From assembly GCA_030446685.1 (NCBI GenBank), contig JAUJMV010000004.1, positions 97,816 to 136,597 of the forward strand: DNA of 38,782 nt, written 5' to 3'. A model generated the notes under the pieces. The model was given only the letters and a program-made list of their open reading frames with translations, made no database searches and was not told where the DNA came from. Each line of letters opens with the position of its first letter. Position 1 is the first letter of the stretch. The position numbers and the translations under genes are program-made. Shown here piece by piece: positions 8,752 to 16,772 of this stretch. The DNA is from Thermomicrobiales bacterium. Lineage in GTDB: Bacteria; Chloroflexota; Chloroflexia; Thermomicrobiales; CADCWN01.

Positions 8752-9405
8752 TTAGACGCCGGCGGTCAGGGCCAGAGCCGCCGGCCGGACCACCTGGTCG
8801 ATGATGCCGTACTCCCTGGCCTCCTCGGCGGTCAGGTTATAGTCGCGCTCGGTGTCGCGCTTGATCCGCTCGAACGGCTGGCCGGTGTGCCGCGCGGTGA
8901 TCTCGGTCATGGTGGTGGTCAGGCGCAGCGTCTCGCGCGCGAAGACCTCCACGTCGGGGATCGCGCTGCGCGGGATGCCGACCGAGCCCTGGTGGATCAT
9001 GATCCGCGAGTTGGGCAGGGCGATGCGCTTGCCCGGCGTCCCGGCCATCAGCAGCACCGCGGCCATCGAGCCGGCCTGGCCGACGCAGTAGGTCGCCACG
9101 TCCGGCTTGATGTACTGCATCGTGTCGTAGATCGCCAGGCCGGAGTAGACCACCCCGCCGGGGCTGTTGATGTAGAGGGAGATGTCGCGGTCGGGGTCCT
9201 CCCCGGCCAGGAAGATCAGCTGCGCGACGATCACGTTGGCGACCTGGTCGTCGATCGGGGTGCCGAGGAAGATGATCCGGTCGCGCAGCAGCCGCGAGTA
9301 GACGTCGTAGGTGCGCTCGCCGCGCCCTGTCGTCTCGGTGACGTAGGGGATCACCATCGCGGGCCGGGCCAGCGCCGGCCCGCTGGGGACGGAGGGTTCC
9401 GACAT
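8752..9405 (-). CDS. clpP: ATP-dependent Clp protease proteolytic subunit
   Basis: A 217-residue ClpP, the serine peptidase that forms the double-heptamer chamber used by ClpX/ClpC unfoldases in cytosolic protein turnover. The catalytic Ser is in GQAGSMAA (Ser113), the His in SRIMIHQG (His138), and the Asp in the RDTERD segment (about residue 184). The oligomer-forming strand [10 protein letters not shown] is also present. Length and motif spacing are normal. The active-site pocket reads GQAGSM rather than the usual GQAASM, a small change. The ATG at 9405 is preceded by AAAGGA. It follows the XRE regulator gene by 83 nt on the same strand and may be co-transcribed with it. Confidence 0.95.
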   Translation of the reverse strand: MSEPSVPSGPALARPAMVIPYVTETTGRGERTYDVYSRLLRDRIIFLGTPIDDQVANVIVAQLIFLAGEDPDRDISLYINSPGGVVYSGLAIYDTMQYIKPDVATYCVGQAGSMAAVLLMAGTPGKRIALPNSRIMIHQGSVGIPRSAIPDVEVFARETLRLTTTMTEITARHTGQPFERIKRDTERDYNLTAEEAREYGIIDQVVRPAALALTAGV

Positions 9406-9488
9406 GTGGGGGTCCTTTCGCGGTTCGCACCGTCATCGCGGGCGGCCCCCCACCGTCCCGATCGCGAGGCGTCGATCGCGCGGACAGG

Positions 9489-9749
9489 TCAGGCCGCGGC
9501 CAACAACTGCGGCGCCTCCTCGCCCTCCTCGGGCCATGGCTCGAACTCCCCGGCCCGCTCCACCTCGCGGAAGAAGTCGGGCAGCGAGAGCCCGAGCGCC
9601 CGGGCCACTTTCTCGGCGACGGCGATGCTGATCACCTTCTCGCCGCGCTCGATCGCCCCGATGTAGGTCCGGTGGAGGCCGCAACGCTCGGCGAAATCTT
9701 CCTGGGATAGGCCCGCCTCCCGGCGCAAGCGTCGGATCGCGACGCCCAC
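9489..9749 (-). CDS. XRE-family helix-turn-helix regulator
   Basis: A small transcriptional regulator with a Cro/C1-type HTH: AIRRLRREAGLSQEDFAERCG, then LHRTYIGAIERGEK, then a scaffold helix (VAEKVARALGLSLPDFF); the first and second helices fall within the first 45 residues. The C-terminus is a short acidic tail. The GTG at 9749 gives 86 aa but is a poor start: family members usually have some residues before this point. An ATG lies upstream near 9792 in another frame, and adding single G residues in two G-runs would give MLGGEARRLGWLARRVG, a natural-looking N-terminus. So this gene may also carry frameshifts. It lies directly upstream of clpP and may control it; that is inference. Confidence 0.75.
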   Translation of the reverse strand: MGVAIRRLRREAGLSQEDFAERCGLHRTYIGAIERGEKVISIAVAEKVARALGLSLPDFFREVERAGEFEPWPEEGEEAPQLLAAA

Positions 9750-10149
9750 CCGCCTGGCGAGCCACCCAGTCGCCGCGCCTCGCCCCCAGCATAGCCCCCG
9801 CGGTGGCGAACATCTACACTCTAAAGATAGCGCGTGCGGCGACAATCGTTCGGTCTCCCGCACAGCCCGCCCTCCTCCGCATCGTCGTCCCAGCGCCGTC
9901 CCTGGCGGTGTCCGGGCGATACCTCTGAACGCCCAGACCATTACAGAGCGGCCCTGCTGTAGCCGGCCGCATCGCGAAATCAGGGTGGGGGACGGGGGCC
10001 GGGTCCACTGCCGCGCATGGCGCCCTCTGGCAGACACGTCTGCCCGACGCGTCCCAGCCCGCGACGGCGGGCTTCGTGGCGCGGTAGCGACCGCGAGACG
10101 CCGGTTTCAATCGGCGGCCCCCCGCCCCCGCGTCCGCCTCCCAGCCCGG
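9750..10149. other. Non-coding gap with small inverted repeats
   Basis: No convincing gene. It contains a 7-bp palindromic hairpin (GGCAGAC-AC-GTCTGCC, 10029-10044) and one copy of the dispersed repeat described at 10053-10116. Confidence 0.5.
10053..10116. repeat. Dispersed intergenic repeat, copy 1
   Basis: A segment of about 62 nt shared with 28303-28362. It starts CAGCCCGCGACGGCGG, continues with CTTCGTGGC, and ends with GCGAGACGCCGGTTTCAA and CGGCG. The first part folds as AGCCCGC-GACG-GCGGGCT. The last part folds as CGCCGGTT-TC-AAYCGGCG, with one mismatch in this copy. Both copies lie in intergenic DNA. Confidence 0.7.
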
Positions 10150-11049
10150 CTACCGCGCCGACTCGGCCGTCCTGCCCACGCCCCGCCCCTGCTCGATCGC
10201 CGCACCGACCGAGAGCGTGCGGACCTCGGCGCACTGCCGCTCGTAGCAGTCGGCGATCACCCGCACCGCCTCCGCCGGATCGTCGGTGAGGATCAGCAGG
10301 TCGAGATCCTCCGGACTGATCTTCGTCTCGGCCAGCATCGTGCCGCGCAGCCAGTCGAGCAGCCCGCCCCAGTAGGCCGACCCGAAGAGGACCAGCGGGA
10401 AGTTGCGGACCTTGCCGGTCTGGATCAGCGTCAGCGCCTCGAAGAGCTCGTCCATCGTGCCGAAGCCGCCGGGAAAGATTACGAACCCCTCGGCGTACTT
10501 CACGAACATCGTCTTGCGGACGAAGAAGTAGCGGAAGTTGATCGAGAGATCGACATAAGCGTTGGTATCCTGCTCGTGCGGCAGCTCGATGTTGCAGCCG
10601 ATCGACGACCCGCCCGCCTCGTGCGCCCCCCGGTTGGCCGCCTCCATGATCCCCGGACCGCCCCCGGTGATCACCGCGAAGCCCGCCTCCACCAGCAGCC
10701 GCCCGATTGTCACCGCCTGCCAGTAGTACGGATCCTCCTCGCCGATCCGCGCCGACCCGAAGACCGTCACCGCCGGCCCGACCCCCGCCAGCGCGTCGAA
10801 GCCGTGGACGAACTCGCCCTGGATGCGCAGCACTCGCCAGGGATCGGTCTGCGTGAAGTCGGTCGCCAGCGCCCCGAGCTGCTGTCTGCTCGTCACCGGC
10901 GACGTCAGCAATTGCTCGTCCTCGGTCGGGCGCCCGCGGCGCACCGCCTGGTTGAGGCTGGGGTTCGGTTGCAAGTGACCGCCGCGCCCGCCCCCCTCGC
11001 GCCCCGCCACGCCCCGCGCCGCCTCGTTGCGCCCCTTGCTATTGCCCAT
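10150..11049 (-). CDS. LOG family / TIGR00730-type Rossmann-fold protein
   Basis: About 299 residues. The lysine-decarboxylase-like (LOG) fold is clear: a nucleotide-binding GGGPGIMEAANRGA segment and the signature PGGFGTMDELFE. In characterised members these bind nucleoside 5'-monophosphate and release the base by hydrolysis (cytokinin-nucleotide or AMP phosphoribohydrolase). The first 75 residues form a low-complexity extension followed by a helical N-terminal domain seen in the larger TIGR00730-type members. The ATG at 11049 has GAGAGAG 9 nt upstream. Another ATG at 11058 would add three residues. The cellular substrate is not known. Confidence 0.85.
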   Translation of the reverse strand: MGNSKGRNEAARGVAGREGGGRGGHLQPNPSLNQAVRRGRPTEDEQLLTSPVTSRQQLGALATDFTQTDPWRVLRIQGEFVHGFDALAGVGPAVTVFGSARIGEEDPYYWQAVTIGRLLVEAGFAVITGGGPGIMEAANRGAHEAGGSSIGCNIELPHEQDTNAYVDLSINFRYFFVRKTMFVKYAEGFVIFPGGFGTMDELFEALTLIQTGKVRNFPLVLFGSAYWGGLLDWLRGTMLAETKISPEDLDLLILTDDPAEAVRVIADCYERQCAEVRTLSVGAAIEQGRGVGRTAESAR

Positions 11050-11184
11050 TCGCGTCATCTCTCTCGCTGCATCGCGATCGCCACTCCGCCGCCCGGCACG
11101 CCCCCACCCCGAAGGGGGCCGCTCGTCCCGCGTCCATGCTAACACATCCACCACCGCCCGCATGATCGCCCCTCGGCGCCTCCA

Positions 11185-11285
11185 CCAGGGCTTGTGCGCG
11201 AGTATTGGCAGGAGGCTGATTGGGCAACGCCCCGCGCCCCACGGCCAACGCCTCAGCCCGATTGACACTCGCGCACAAGCCCTGG
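11185..11285. repeat. 19-bp perfect inverted repeat
   Basis: CCAGGGCTTGTGCGCGAGT (11185-11203) is perfectly inverse to 11267-11285, around a 63-nt GC-rich core. There is no tandem-word structure, so it differs from the other elements. It could be a small non-autonomous insertion, a structured RNA, or a pair of operator half-sites about 140-235 nt upstream of the LOG gene. Confidence 0.7.
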
Positions 11286-11370
11286 GCTCCTCCCGCCCTC
11301 TCCCGGGATTGGGAACCGGGTGCCGGGTGCCCGCCGGCCGCAGCGAGGCCGGGGGAGGTAACAGCTCAGA

Positions 11371-11567
11371 GGCGGGTAGGTCAGTCGCCCGGTAGTGGGG
11401 TAGTGGGACGCGGGCGAGCCCGCTGGCCGATTCACGATGCCGTCACCCTCTACCCCCTCCCCGCCTCCCCGCCTCCCCGCCTACCCACAGGTGACCCCTC
11501 GGCAAGAGGGCGAAGTTGAAGCCCCCCTCTATTCGCCTACCCGCCTACCCGCCTACCCGCCTACCCG
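11371..11567. repeat. Tandem octamer arrays (CTCCCCGC, CTACCCGC)
   Basis: CTCCCCGC is repeated three times at 11457-11480 and CTACCCGC nearly four times at 11537-11567. An inverse word, GGCGGGTAG, lies at 11371-11379, so a long-range hairpin is possible. Confidence 0.7.
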
Positions 11568-11616
11568 ACTCTAAACTCGTACGGGGGACGATGAGGGCTT
11601 CCCCCCTCGGCAACGG

Positions 11617-11625
11617 TGCTATAGT
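11617..11625 (+). promoter_or_regulatory. Extended -10 promoter of pentose-phosphate cluster
   Basis: TG-C-TATAGT, identical to the element at 15-23. No good -35 hexamer is seen 16-18 nt upstream, as expected for an extended -10 promoter. The start would be near 11632, about 48 nt before the kinase ATG. Confidence 0.5.
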
Positions 11626-11679
11626 ACGGGGACCGGCGCGCGAACGCGCGGCCGGCGGTGGACGGGGGAGGGCGGCGCG

Positions 11680-13227
11680 ATGAGTGAGGCCCGGATACGG
11701 GAGGGCGACGGGGCGATCGCCGTGGCGGAGGGGCCGTTCGTCCTGGCGATCGATGTGGGCACTTCCTCGACCCGCGTCATGCTCTTCGACCGGCACGGCC
11801 AGGCCGTCGAGGGGGTCGCGGCGCAGACCCCCTACCGGCTGCGGACGACCCCCGACGGCGGGGTCGAGGGGGACGCCGACACGCTGGTGGTGATCGCCGC
11901 CGAGGCGGTCGACGCGGCGCTGCGGCGGGCCGGGCCGCTCGCCCGCCGCATCGGCGCGGTCGGCCTCTCCTGCTTCTGGCACAGCCTCCTCCTCACCGAC
12001 CCCGACGGGCGGGCGCTGACGCCGGTCTACTCCTGGGCCGACACCCGCAGCGCCGCCGAGGCCGACGCCCTGCGCGCCGAGTTCGACGAGGGCGCCGCCC
12101 ACGACCGCACCGGCTGCGTCTTCCACACCAGCTACTGGCCCGCCAAGCTCCGCTGGCTGGCGCGGACCCGCCCGGACCTCCTCGCCGCCCCGACGCGGCT
12201 GCTCGGCTACGGCGAGTACCTGCTGGCCCGCTTCACCGGCCGGGTCGGCTGCAGCGTCGCGATGGCCTCCGGCACCGGCCTGCTCGACCAGCACCGGATC
12301 GACTGGGACCCCCCGCTGCTGGCAGGGCTCGGCCTCGACCGCGACCGCCTGCCCCCCCTGGTCGACCGCGACGAGCCGTTCCGGGGCCTCGCGCCGGGAT
12401 ACGCCGCCCGCTGGCCCGCCCTCGCCGACGTGCCCTGGTACCCGGCGGTCGGCGACGGGGCGACCAATAACGTCGGCAGCGGCTGCGTCACCCCCGACCG
12501 GATGGCCCTCAGCATCGGCACCTCCGGCGTGATGCGCGTGGTCATCCCCGCGGACGACATCGCCATCCCGCGCCAGCTCTGGTGCTACCGGCTCGACCGC
12601 CGCCGCTTCGTCCTCGGCGGCGCCCTCAGCAACGGCGGGGTCGTCCCCGACTGGCTCCTCTCGACCCTCAAGCTCCCCGGCGACCTCGTCGCGCAGGTGG
12701 CGACCCAGGCCCCCGACGCCCACGGCCTGACGGTAGTGCCCTCCCTGGCCGGCGAGCGCACCCCCGACTGGGAGCCGCGCGCCCGCGCCGCGATCCTCGG
12801 CCTCAGCCTCGACACCACCCCGGTCGAGATCATGCGCGCCGGCCTGGAGGCGGTCGCCTACCGCTTCGCCCTCGTCCACGAACTCCTCCGCCCCCTGGCG
12901 CGCGAGGGCTACCGGATCGTCTGCAGCGGCGGCGGGGTCGAGCACTGGCCCTTCTGGCCGCAGATCATCGCCGACGCCCTCGGCCACCCGCTGGTCGCCT
13001 CCCAGGAGACCGAGGCGTCGGCGCGCGGCGCGGCACTGCTGGCGCTCGACGCGCTCGGCGCGATCCCCGACCTGGCGACCATCCCGACCCCGCTCGGCCG
13101 CGTCTACCGGCCGGACCCCGAGGCCCACGCGGTCTACGGCGCGGCGCGCGCCCGCCTCGAGCGGCTACAGCGCCTGGTCCAGCCCGAACTCCTCGGCGCC
13201 CCCGGCGCCATCCCGGCCGGGCGCTGA
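11680..13227 (+). CDS. FGGY carbohydrate kinase, probable gluconokinase
   Basis: A 515-residue FGGY-family sugar kinase. The N-terminal actin-like ATPase domain begins FVLAIDVGTSSTRVMLFD (about residues 20-37), with the phosphate-1 loop. The second domain carries GTSGVMR (about 278), GGALSNGG and the adenosine loop CSGGGVEHWPFWPQIIAD. The segments SCFWHSLLL..TPVYSWADTRS and GTSGVMR...GGALSNGG resemble gluconate kinases (MHS...TWADNRS, GTSGAIR...GGPVNNGG) more than xylulokinases. The product, 6-phosphogluconate, is the substrate of gnd in the same cluster, which supports this choice. Xylulokinase cannot be excluded. It starts at an ATG after GGGGGAGGG and is the first gene of the cluster. Confidence 0.8.
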   Translation: MSEARIREGDGAIAVAEGPFVLAIDVGTSSTRVMLFDRHGQAVEGVAAQTPYRLRTTPDGGVEGDADTLVVIAAEAVDAALRRAGPLARRIGAVGLSCFWHSLLLTDPDGRALTPVYSWADTRSAAEADALRAEFDEGAAHDRTGCVFHTSYWPAKLRWLARTRPDLLAAPTRLLGYGEYLLARFTGRVGCSVAMASGTGLLDQHRIDWDPPLLAGLGLDRDRLPPLVDRDEPFRGLAPGYAARWPALADVPWYPAVGDGATNNVGSGCVTPDRMALSIGTSGVMRVVIPADDIAIPRQLWCYRLDRRRFVLGGALSNGGVVPDWLLSTLKLPGDLVAQVATQAPDAHGLTVVPSLAGERTPDWEPRARAAILGLSLDTTPVEIMRAGLEAVAYRFALVHELLRPLAREGYRIVCSGGGVEHWPFWPQIIADALGHPLVASQETEASARGAALLALDALGAIPDLATIPTPLGRVYRPDPEAHAVYGAARARLERLQRLVQPELLGAPGAIPAGR

Positions 13228-13243
13228 CCCCGCCCCCCTCTTT

Positions 13244-13331
13244 CTCCCCTCTCCCAAGGTTGGGGGAGGGGTCGGGGGTGGGGGCCGCTCCCCCTCCCCC
13301 AGCATTGAGGGAGGGGCCGGGGGTGGGGGCC
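13244..13331. repeat. G-rich double hairpin repeat between kinase and tkt
   Basis: Two similar units in a row. Each is a C-rich arm, a short loop, and a G-rich arm (about CCCCTCTCCCAA / TTGGGGGAGGGG, then CCCCTCCCCCA / TGAGGGAGGGG), followed by a CGGGGGTGGGGGCCG tail. The G-tracts could also form a four-stranded G structure. Similar C-tract/G-tract elements are common in intergenic DNA of several phyla. Confidence 0.65.
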
Positions 13332-13338
13332 GAAACGC

Positions 13339-13347
13339 TGGCATAAT
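13339..13347 (+). promoter_or_regulatory. Extended -10 promoter of transketolase gene
   Basis: TG-G-CATAAT: 5 of 6 to TATAAT with the extended TG. The start would be near 13354, leaving a leader of about 140 nt before tkt. Confidence 0.45.
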
Positions 13348-13496
13348 TCGTGCCGGTGAAGGCAGGGAGGTGGCGACAAGCACGGCCGGGCCGATCGGGC
13401 CGCGTGCGCGACGATGAGGCCGGCGTCTCCCCGACCCGCCGCCAGCGAGCGTCCAGCGCGACACCACCGCCAGCAGCCGTGAGAGGGAGGTTCTCC

Positions 13497-15392
13497 ATGA
13501 CGACCCAGCCCGACCAGATGACCCGCCAGGCCGCGCAGTGGCGCGAGCTCGCCCAGCAGTTGCGCGTGGACAGCATCCGCTCCAGCAGCGCCGCCGGCTC
13601 GGGGCACCCCACCTCGTCCATGTCGGCGGCCGACCTGATGGCCGTCCTGATGAGCAACTACCTGCGCTACGACTTCGACCGGCCCGAGCTCCCCACCAAC
13701 GACCACCTGATCTTCTCCAAGGGGCACGCCTCGCCCCTCCTCTACGCCATGTACAAGGCGGCCGGCGCCGTCACCGACGACGAGATGATGACCTTCCGCC
13801 AGCTCGGCAGCCGCCTCCAGGGCCACCCGACCCCGGCGATCCCCTGGGTCGACGTGGCGACCGGCTCGCTCGGCCAGGGCCTGCCGATCGGCGTCGGCGT
13901 CGCGCTCGCCGGCAAGTTCCTCGACAAGCTCCCCTACCGCGTCTGGGTCCTCTGCGGCGACAGCGAGATGGCCGAGGGCTCGATGTGGGAGGCCTGCGCG
14001 CACGCCGGCTTCTCGGGGCTCAACAACCTGATCGGCATCCTCGACATGAACCGCCTCGGCCAGCGCGGCGAGACGATGCTCGGCTGGAACGCCGACGCCT
14101 ACGCCGAGCGCATCCGCGCCTTCGGCTGGCACACGATCGAGATCGAGGGGCACGACCTCGACCAGATCGACCGCGCCTACGCCGAGGCGACCCAGCCGCG
14201 CGAGCGGCCGACGATGATCGTCGCCCGCACCCTCAAGGGCCGCGGCGTCTCCTTCCTGGAAGACCTCCCCGACATGCACGGCAAGCCGGTGGCCGAGGCC
14301 CGCGAGCAGGAGGCGATCGCCGAACTCGGCGGCCTCCGCAACATCACCATCCAGGTGCGGAAGCCGGAGCCGGCCCCCCCCGCCGCCACGCCCGCGCCCG
14401 AGCCGGTCGAGCTGCCGCGCTACGAACTCGGCGGCGCGGCCGCCACCCGCGTGGCCTACGGCGACGCGCTCCAGGCCCTCGGCGCGGCCCGGCCGGAGGT
14501 GGTCGCCCTCGACGCCGAGGTCAGCAACTCCACCTACGCCGACAAGTTCGCCAAGGCCTTCCCCGAGCGCTACTTCGAGATGTACATCGCCGAGCAGCAG
14601 ATGGTCGCGGCGGCGGTCGGCTTTCAGGTGCGCGACTACGTCCCCTTCGCCTCCACCTTCGCCGCCTTCCTGTCGCGCGCCTACGACTTCATCCGCATGG
14701 CGACGATCTCCCAGGCCAACATCCGGCTCTGCGGCTCGCACGCCGGCGTCTCGATCGGCGAGGACGGCCCGTCGCAGATGGCGCTGGAGGACCTCGCGAT
14801 GATGCGCGCGATCGGGGGCAGCACCGTCCTCTACCCCAGCGACCCGAACCAGACGGCCCACCTGGTCGCCGCGATGGCCGACCTGCCCGGCATCAGCTTC
14901 CTGCGCACCACCCGCGAGAAGACCCCCGTCCTCTACGCCCCCGACGAGCGGTTCCCGGTCGGCGGCAGCAAGACCGTGCGCGCGTCCGGCGACGACCGGG
15001 TGACGGTCATCGCCGCCGGCATCACCGTCCACGAGGCGCTGAAGGCCTGCGACGAACTGGCCGGCGAGGGGCTCGCGGTGCGGCTGATCGACGCCTACTC
15101 GGTCAAGCCGATCGACGGGGCGGGGCTCCTGGCCGCCGCCGCGGCGACCGGCGGGCGGGTCGTGGTGGCCGAGGACCACTCCCCGCAGGGCGGCCTCGGC
15201 GAGGCGGTCCTCTCGGCGCTCGCCGCCGGCCCGAACGCCGCGGCGGGGCTCGCGTTCAGGCACCTGGCCGTGCGGGAACTGCCGACCTCAGGCAAGCCGC
15301 AGGAACTGCTCGATGCGGCGGGCATCAGCGCCAGGCACATCGCGGCGGCCGTCCGCGAGCTGGCCGGGAACGCCCCCGACGGCGGGCGGTAG
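13497..15392 (+). CDS. tkt: Transketolase
   Basis: A 631-residue thiamine-diphosphate enzyme of the non-oxidative pentose-phosphate pathway, moving two-carbon units between ketose donors and aldose acceptors. The ThDP motif starts at GDSEMAEGSMWEA and ends at the Asn of LDMN (about residues 153-183). GSGHPTSSMSAADLM (about 34) and GSLGQGLPIG (about 121) are typical of the N-terminal domain. The catalytic Glu of the pyrimidine domain is in YIAEQQMV (about 365). A Pro/Ala-rich linker (about 290-310) joins the two ThDP domains. The ATG at 13497 follows GGGAGG by 6 nt; the frame is open about 147 nt further upstream, but that part is non-coding in character. The single-chain length matches the shorter transketolases. 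Confidence 0.95.
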   Translation: MTTQPDQMTRQAAQWRELAQQLRVDSIRSSSAAGSGHPTSSMSAADLMAVLMSNYLRYDFDRPELPTNDHLIFSKGHASPLLYAMYKAAGAVTDDEMMTFRQLGSRLQGHPTPAIPWVDVATGSLGQGLPIGVGVALAGKFLDKLPYRVWVLCGDSEMAEGSMWEACAHAGFSGLNNLIGILDMNRLGQRGETMLGWNADAYAERIRAFGWHTIEIEGHDLDQIDRAYAEATQPRERPTMIVARTLKGRGVSFLEDLPDMHGKPVAEAREQEAIAELGGLRNITIQVRKPEPAPPAATPAPEPVELPRYELGGAAATRVAYGDALQALGAARPEVVALDAEVSNSTYADKFAKAFPERYFEMYIAEQQMVAAAVGFQVRDYVPFASTFAAFLSRAYDFIRMATISQANIRLCGSHAGVSIGEDGPSQMALEDLAMMRAIGGSTVLYPSDPNQTAHLVAAMADLPGISFLRTTREKTPVLYAPDERFPVGGSKTVRASGDDRVTVIAAGITVHEALKACDELAGEGLAVRLIDAYSVKPIDGAGLLAAAAATGGRVVVAEDHSPQGGLGEAVLSALAAGPNAAAGLAFRHLAVRELPTSGKPQELLDAAGISARHIAAAVRELAGNAPDGGR

Positions 15393-15584
15393 GGGTACAC
15401 CCGCCCGGCCGATCGCTCGCGTCCGCGGCGGGCCACGGCCGCGGGGCGGCCCTGCCGCGCGGGGGCCTGTTCCCCCCGGAATCGGCGATCGTCCGGGGGT
15501 GGGGGCGGGAATAGCGCCCAGGCGCCGCGCCGTTGCTCCAGAGAGAGTGGTCGAGCTAGCGAGAGTCAGAAGGAGTGAACAGCC

Positions 15585-16772
15585 ATGGTGAATACGGCAA
15601 ACGCCGTCGAGGCGAAGGACGCGACGAAGAACCCGCTGGTGGCGCTGGTCGATCTCGGCCAGAGCATCTGGCTCGACAACATCACCCGCGACCTGGTGCG
15701 CGGCGGCGAGCTGCGGCGGCTGATCGAGGAGGACGGCCTGCGGGGCATGACCTCCAACCCCACCATCTTCCAGAAGGCGATCGCCTCCGGCAGCGCCTAC
15801 GACGACCAGATCAAGGAACTGATCGGGCAGGGCAAGGACGCGCCCGCGATCTTCGAGGCCCTGGCCGTCACCGACATCCAGGACGCCTGCGACCTCTTCC
15901 GCCCGCTCTACGACCGCACCGACGGGCTCGACGGGATGGTCTCGATCGAGGTCTCGCCCGGCGCCGCGCGCGACCCCGAGGCGACGCTGGTGGAGGCCCG
16001 CCGCCTCTGGGACGCGGTCGACCGCCCCAACGTGATGATCAAGGTGCCGGGCACCGCCGAGGGCGGGGCCGCCATCAGGCAACTCCTCGGCGAGGGGCTC
16101 AACATCAACATCACCCTCCTCTTCGCCATCGCGAGCCACGAGCGCGTGATGCAGTACTACATCGAGGCGCTGGAAGATCGCGCCGCCAGGAACCAGCCGA
16201 TCGACCGCATCGCCTCGGTCGCCTCCTTCTTCGTCAGCCGCGTCGACACTCTGGTCGACACCCTGCTGGAGGAGAAGATCGCGGCCGCCGCCGACGAGGC
16301 CGCGAAGGAGCGGCTGCGCGCCCTGCGCGGCAAGGCGGCGATCGCCAACGCGAAGCTGGCCTACGCGCGCTTCCGCGAGCTCTTCGACAGCGAGCGGTTC
16401 GCGAAGCTGCGGGCGCGGGGCGCCAAGGTGCAGCGCCCGCTCTGGGCCAGCACCGGCACCAAGAACAAGGCCTACAGCGACGTCCTCTACGTCGAGGAGC
16501 TGATCGGCCCCGACACCGTCAACACCCTGCCCCCGGCGACGATCGAGGCCTTCCAGGACCACGGCACGGTCCGGCGCACGGTCGACCAGGGGCTCGACGA
16601 GGCCCGCGCGACGATGGCGGCCCTCAAGGAGATCGGCATCGACTACGACGCGGTCACCAGGCAACTGGAGGACGAGGGCGTGGCGTCGTTCGCCAAGTCG
16701 TACGACGAGCTGATCGCCGGCGTCGAGGAGAAGCGGGAGGAGCAGCGGGAGGAGATGCAGCGTGCTCGGTAG
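15585..16772 (+). CDS. tal: Transaldolase
   Basis: A 395-residue transaldolase of the larger subfamily found fused to, or beside, phosphoglucose isomerase. It moves a dihydroxyacetone unit from sedoheptulose-7-phosphate to glyceraldehyde-3-phosphate in the cytosol. MTSNPTIFQKAI (about 55-66) is the conserved phosphate-site region. The Schiff-base Lys is in NVMIKVPGT (Lys153), followed by the NINITLLF strand. The C-terminus is a charged Glu/Arg/Gln helix. AAGGAG lies upstream of the ATG. Its last 11 nt overlap the pgi gene, so the two are translated together. About 190 nt separate it from tkt, without an obvious promoter. Confidence 0.95.
   Translation: MVNTANAVEAKDATKNPLVALVDLGQSIWLDNITRDLVRGGELRRLIEEDGLRGMTSNPTIFQKAIASGSAYDDQIKELIGQGKDAPAIFEALAVTDIQDACDLFRPLYDRTDGLDGMVSIEVSPGAARDPEATLVEARRLWDAVDRPNVMIKVPGTAEGGAAIRQLLGEGLNINITLLFAIASHERVMQYYIEALEDRAARNQPIDRIASVASFFVSRVDTLVDTLLEEKIAAAADEAAKERLRALRGKAAIANAKLAYARFRELFDSERFAKLRARGAKVQRPLWASTGTKNKAYSDVLYVEELIGPDTVNTLPPATIEAFQDHGTVRRTVDQGLDEARATMAALKEIGIDYDAVTRQLEDEGVASFAKSYDELIAGVEEKREEQREEMQRAR

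Larger units (their letters stand above)
11050..11679. other. Long gap between divergent genes
   Basis: About 630 nt separate the LOG gene (minus) from the FGGY kinase gene (plus). No gene is seen. The gap holds the 19-bp inverted repeat at 11185-11285, several tandem octamer arrays (11457-11480 and 11537-11567, with an inverse GGCGGGTAG at 11371-11379), and the kinase promoter at 11617-11625. Confidence 0.6.

Noticed and set aside
11457..11567. Iterons of a plasmid or chromosomal origin
   Set aside because: The octamers are tandem without AT-rich DNA, DnaA boxes or a replication gene nearby.
12585..15263. Long minus-strand frames opposite the kinase and transketolase genes
   Set aside because: Val/Gly/Arg/Asp-rich shadows with no family motifs; the plus-strand frames hold clear enzymes.
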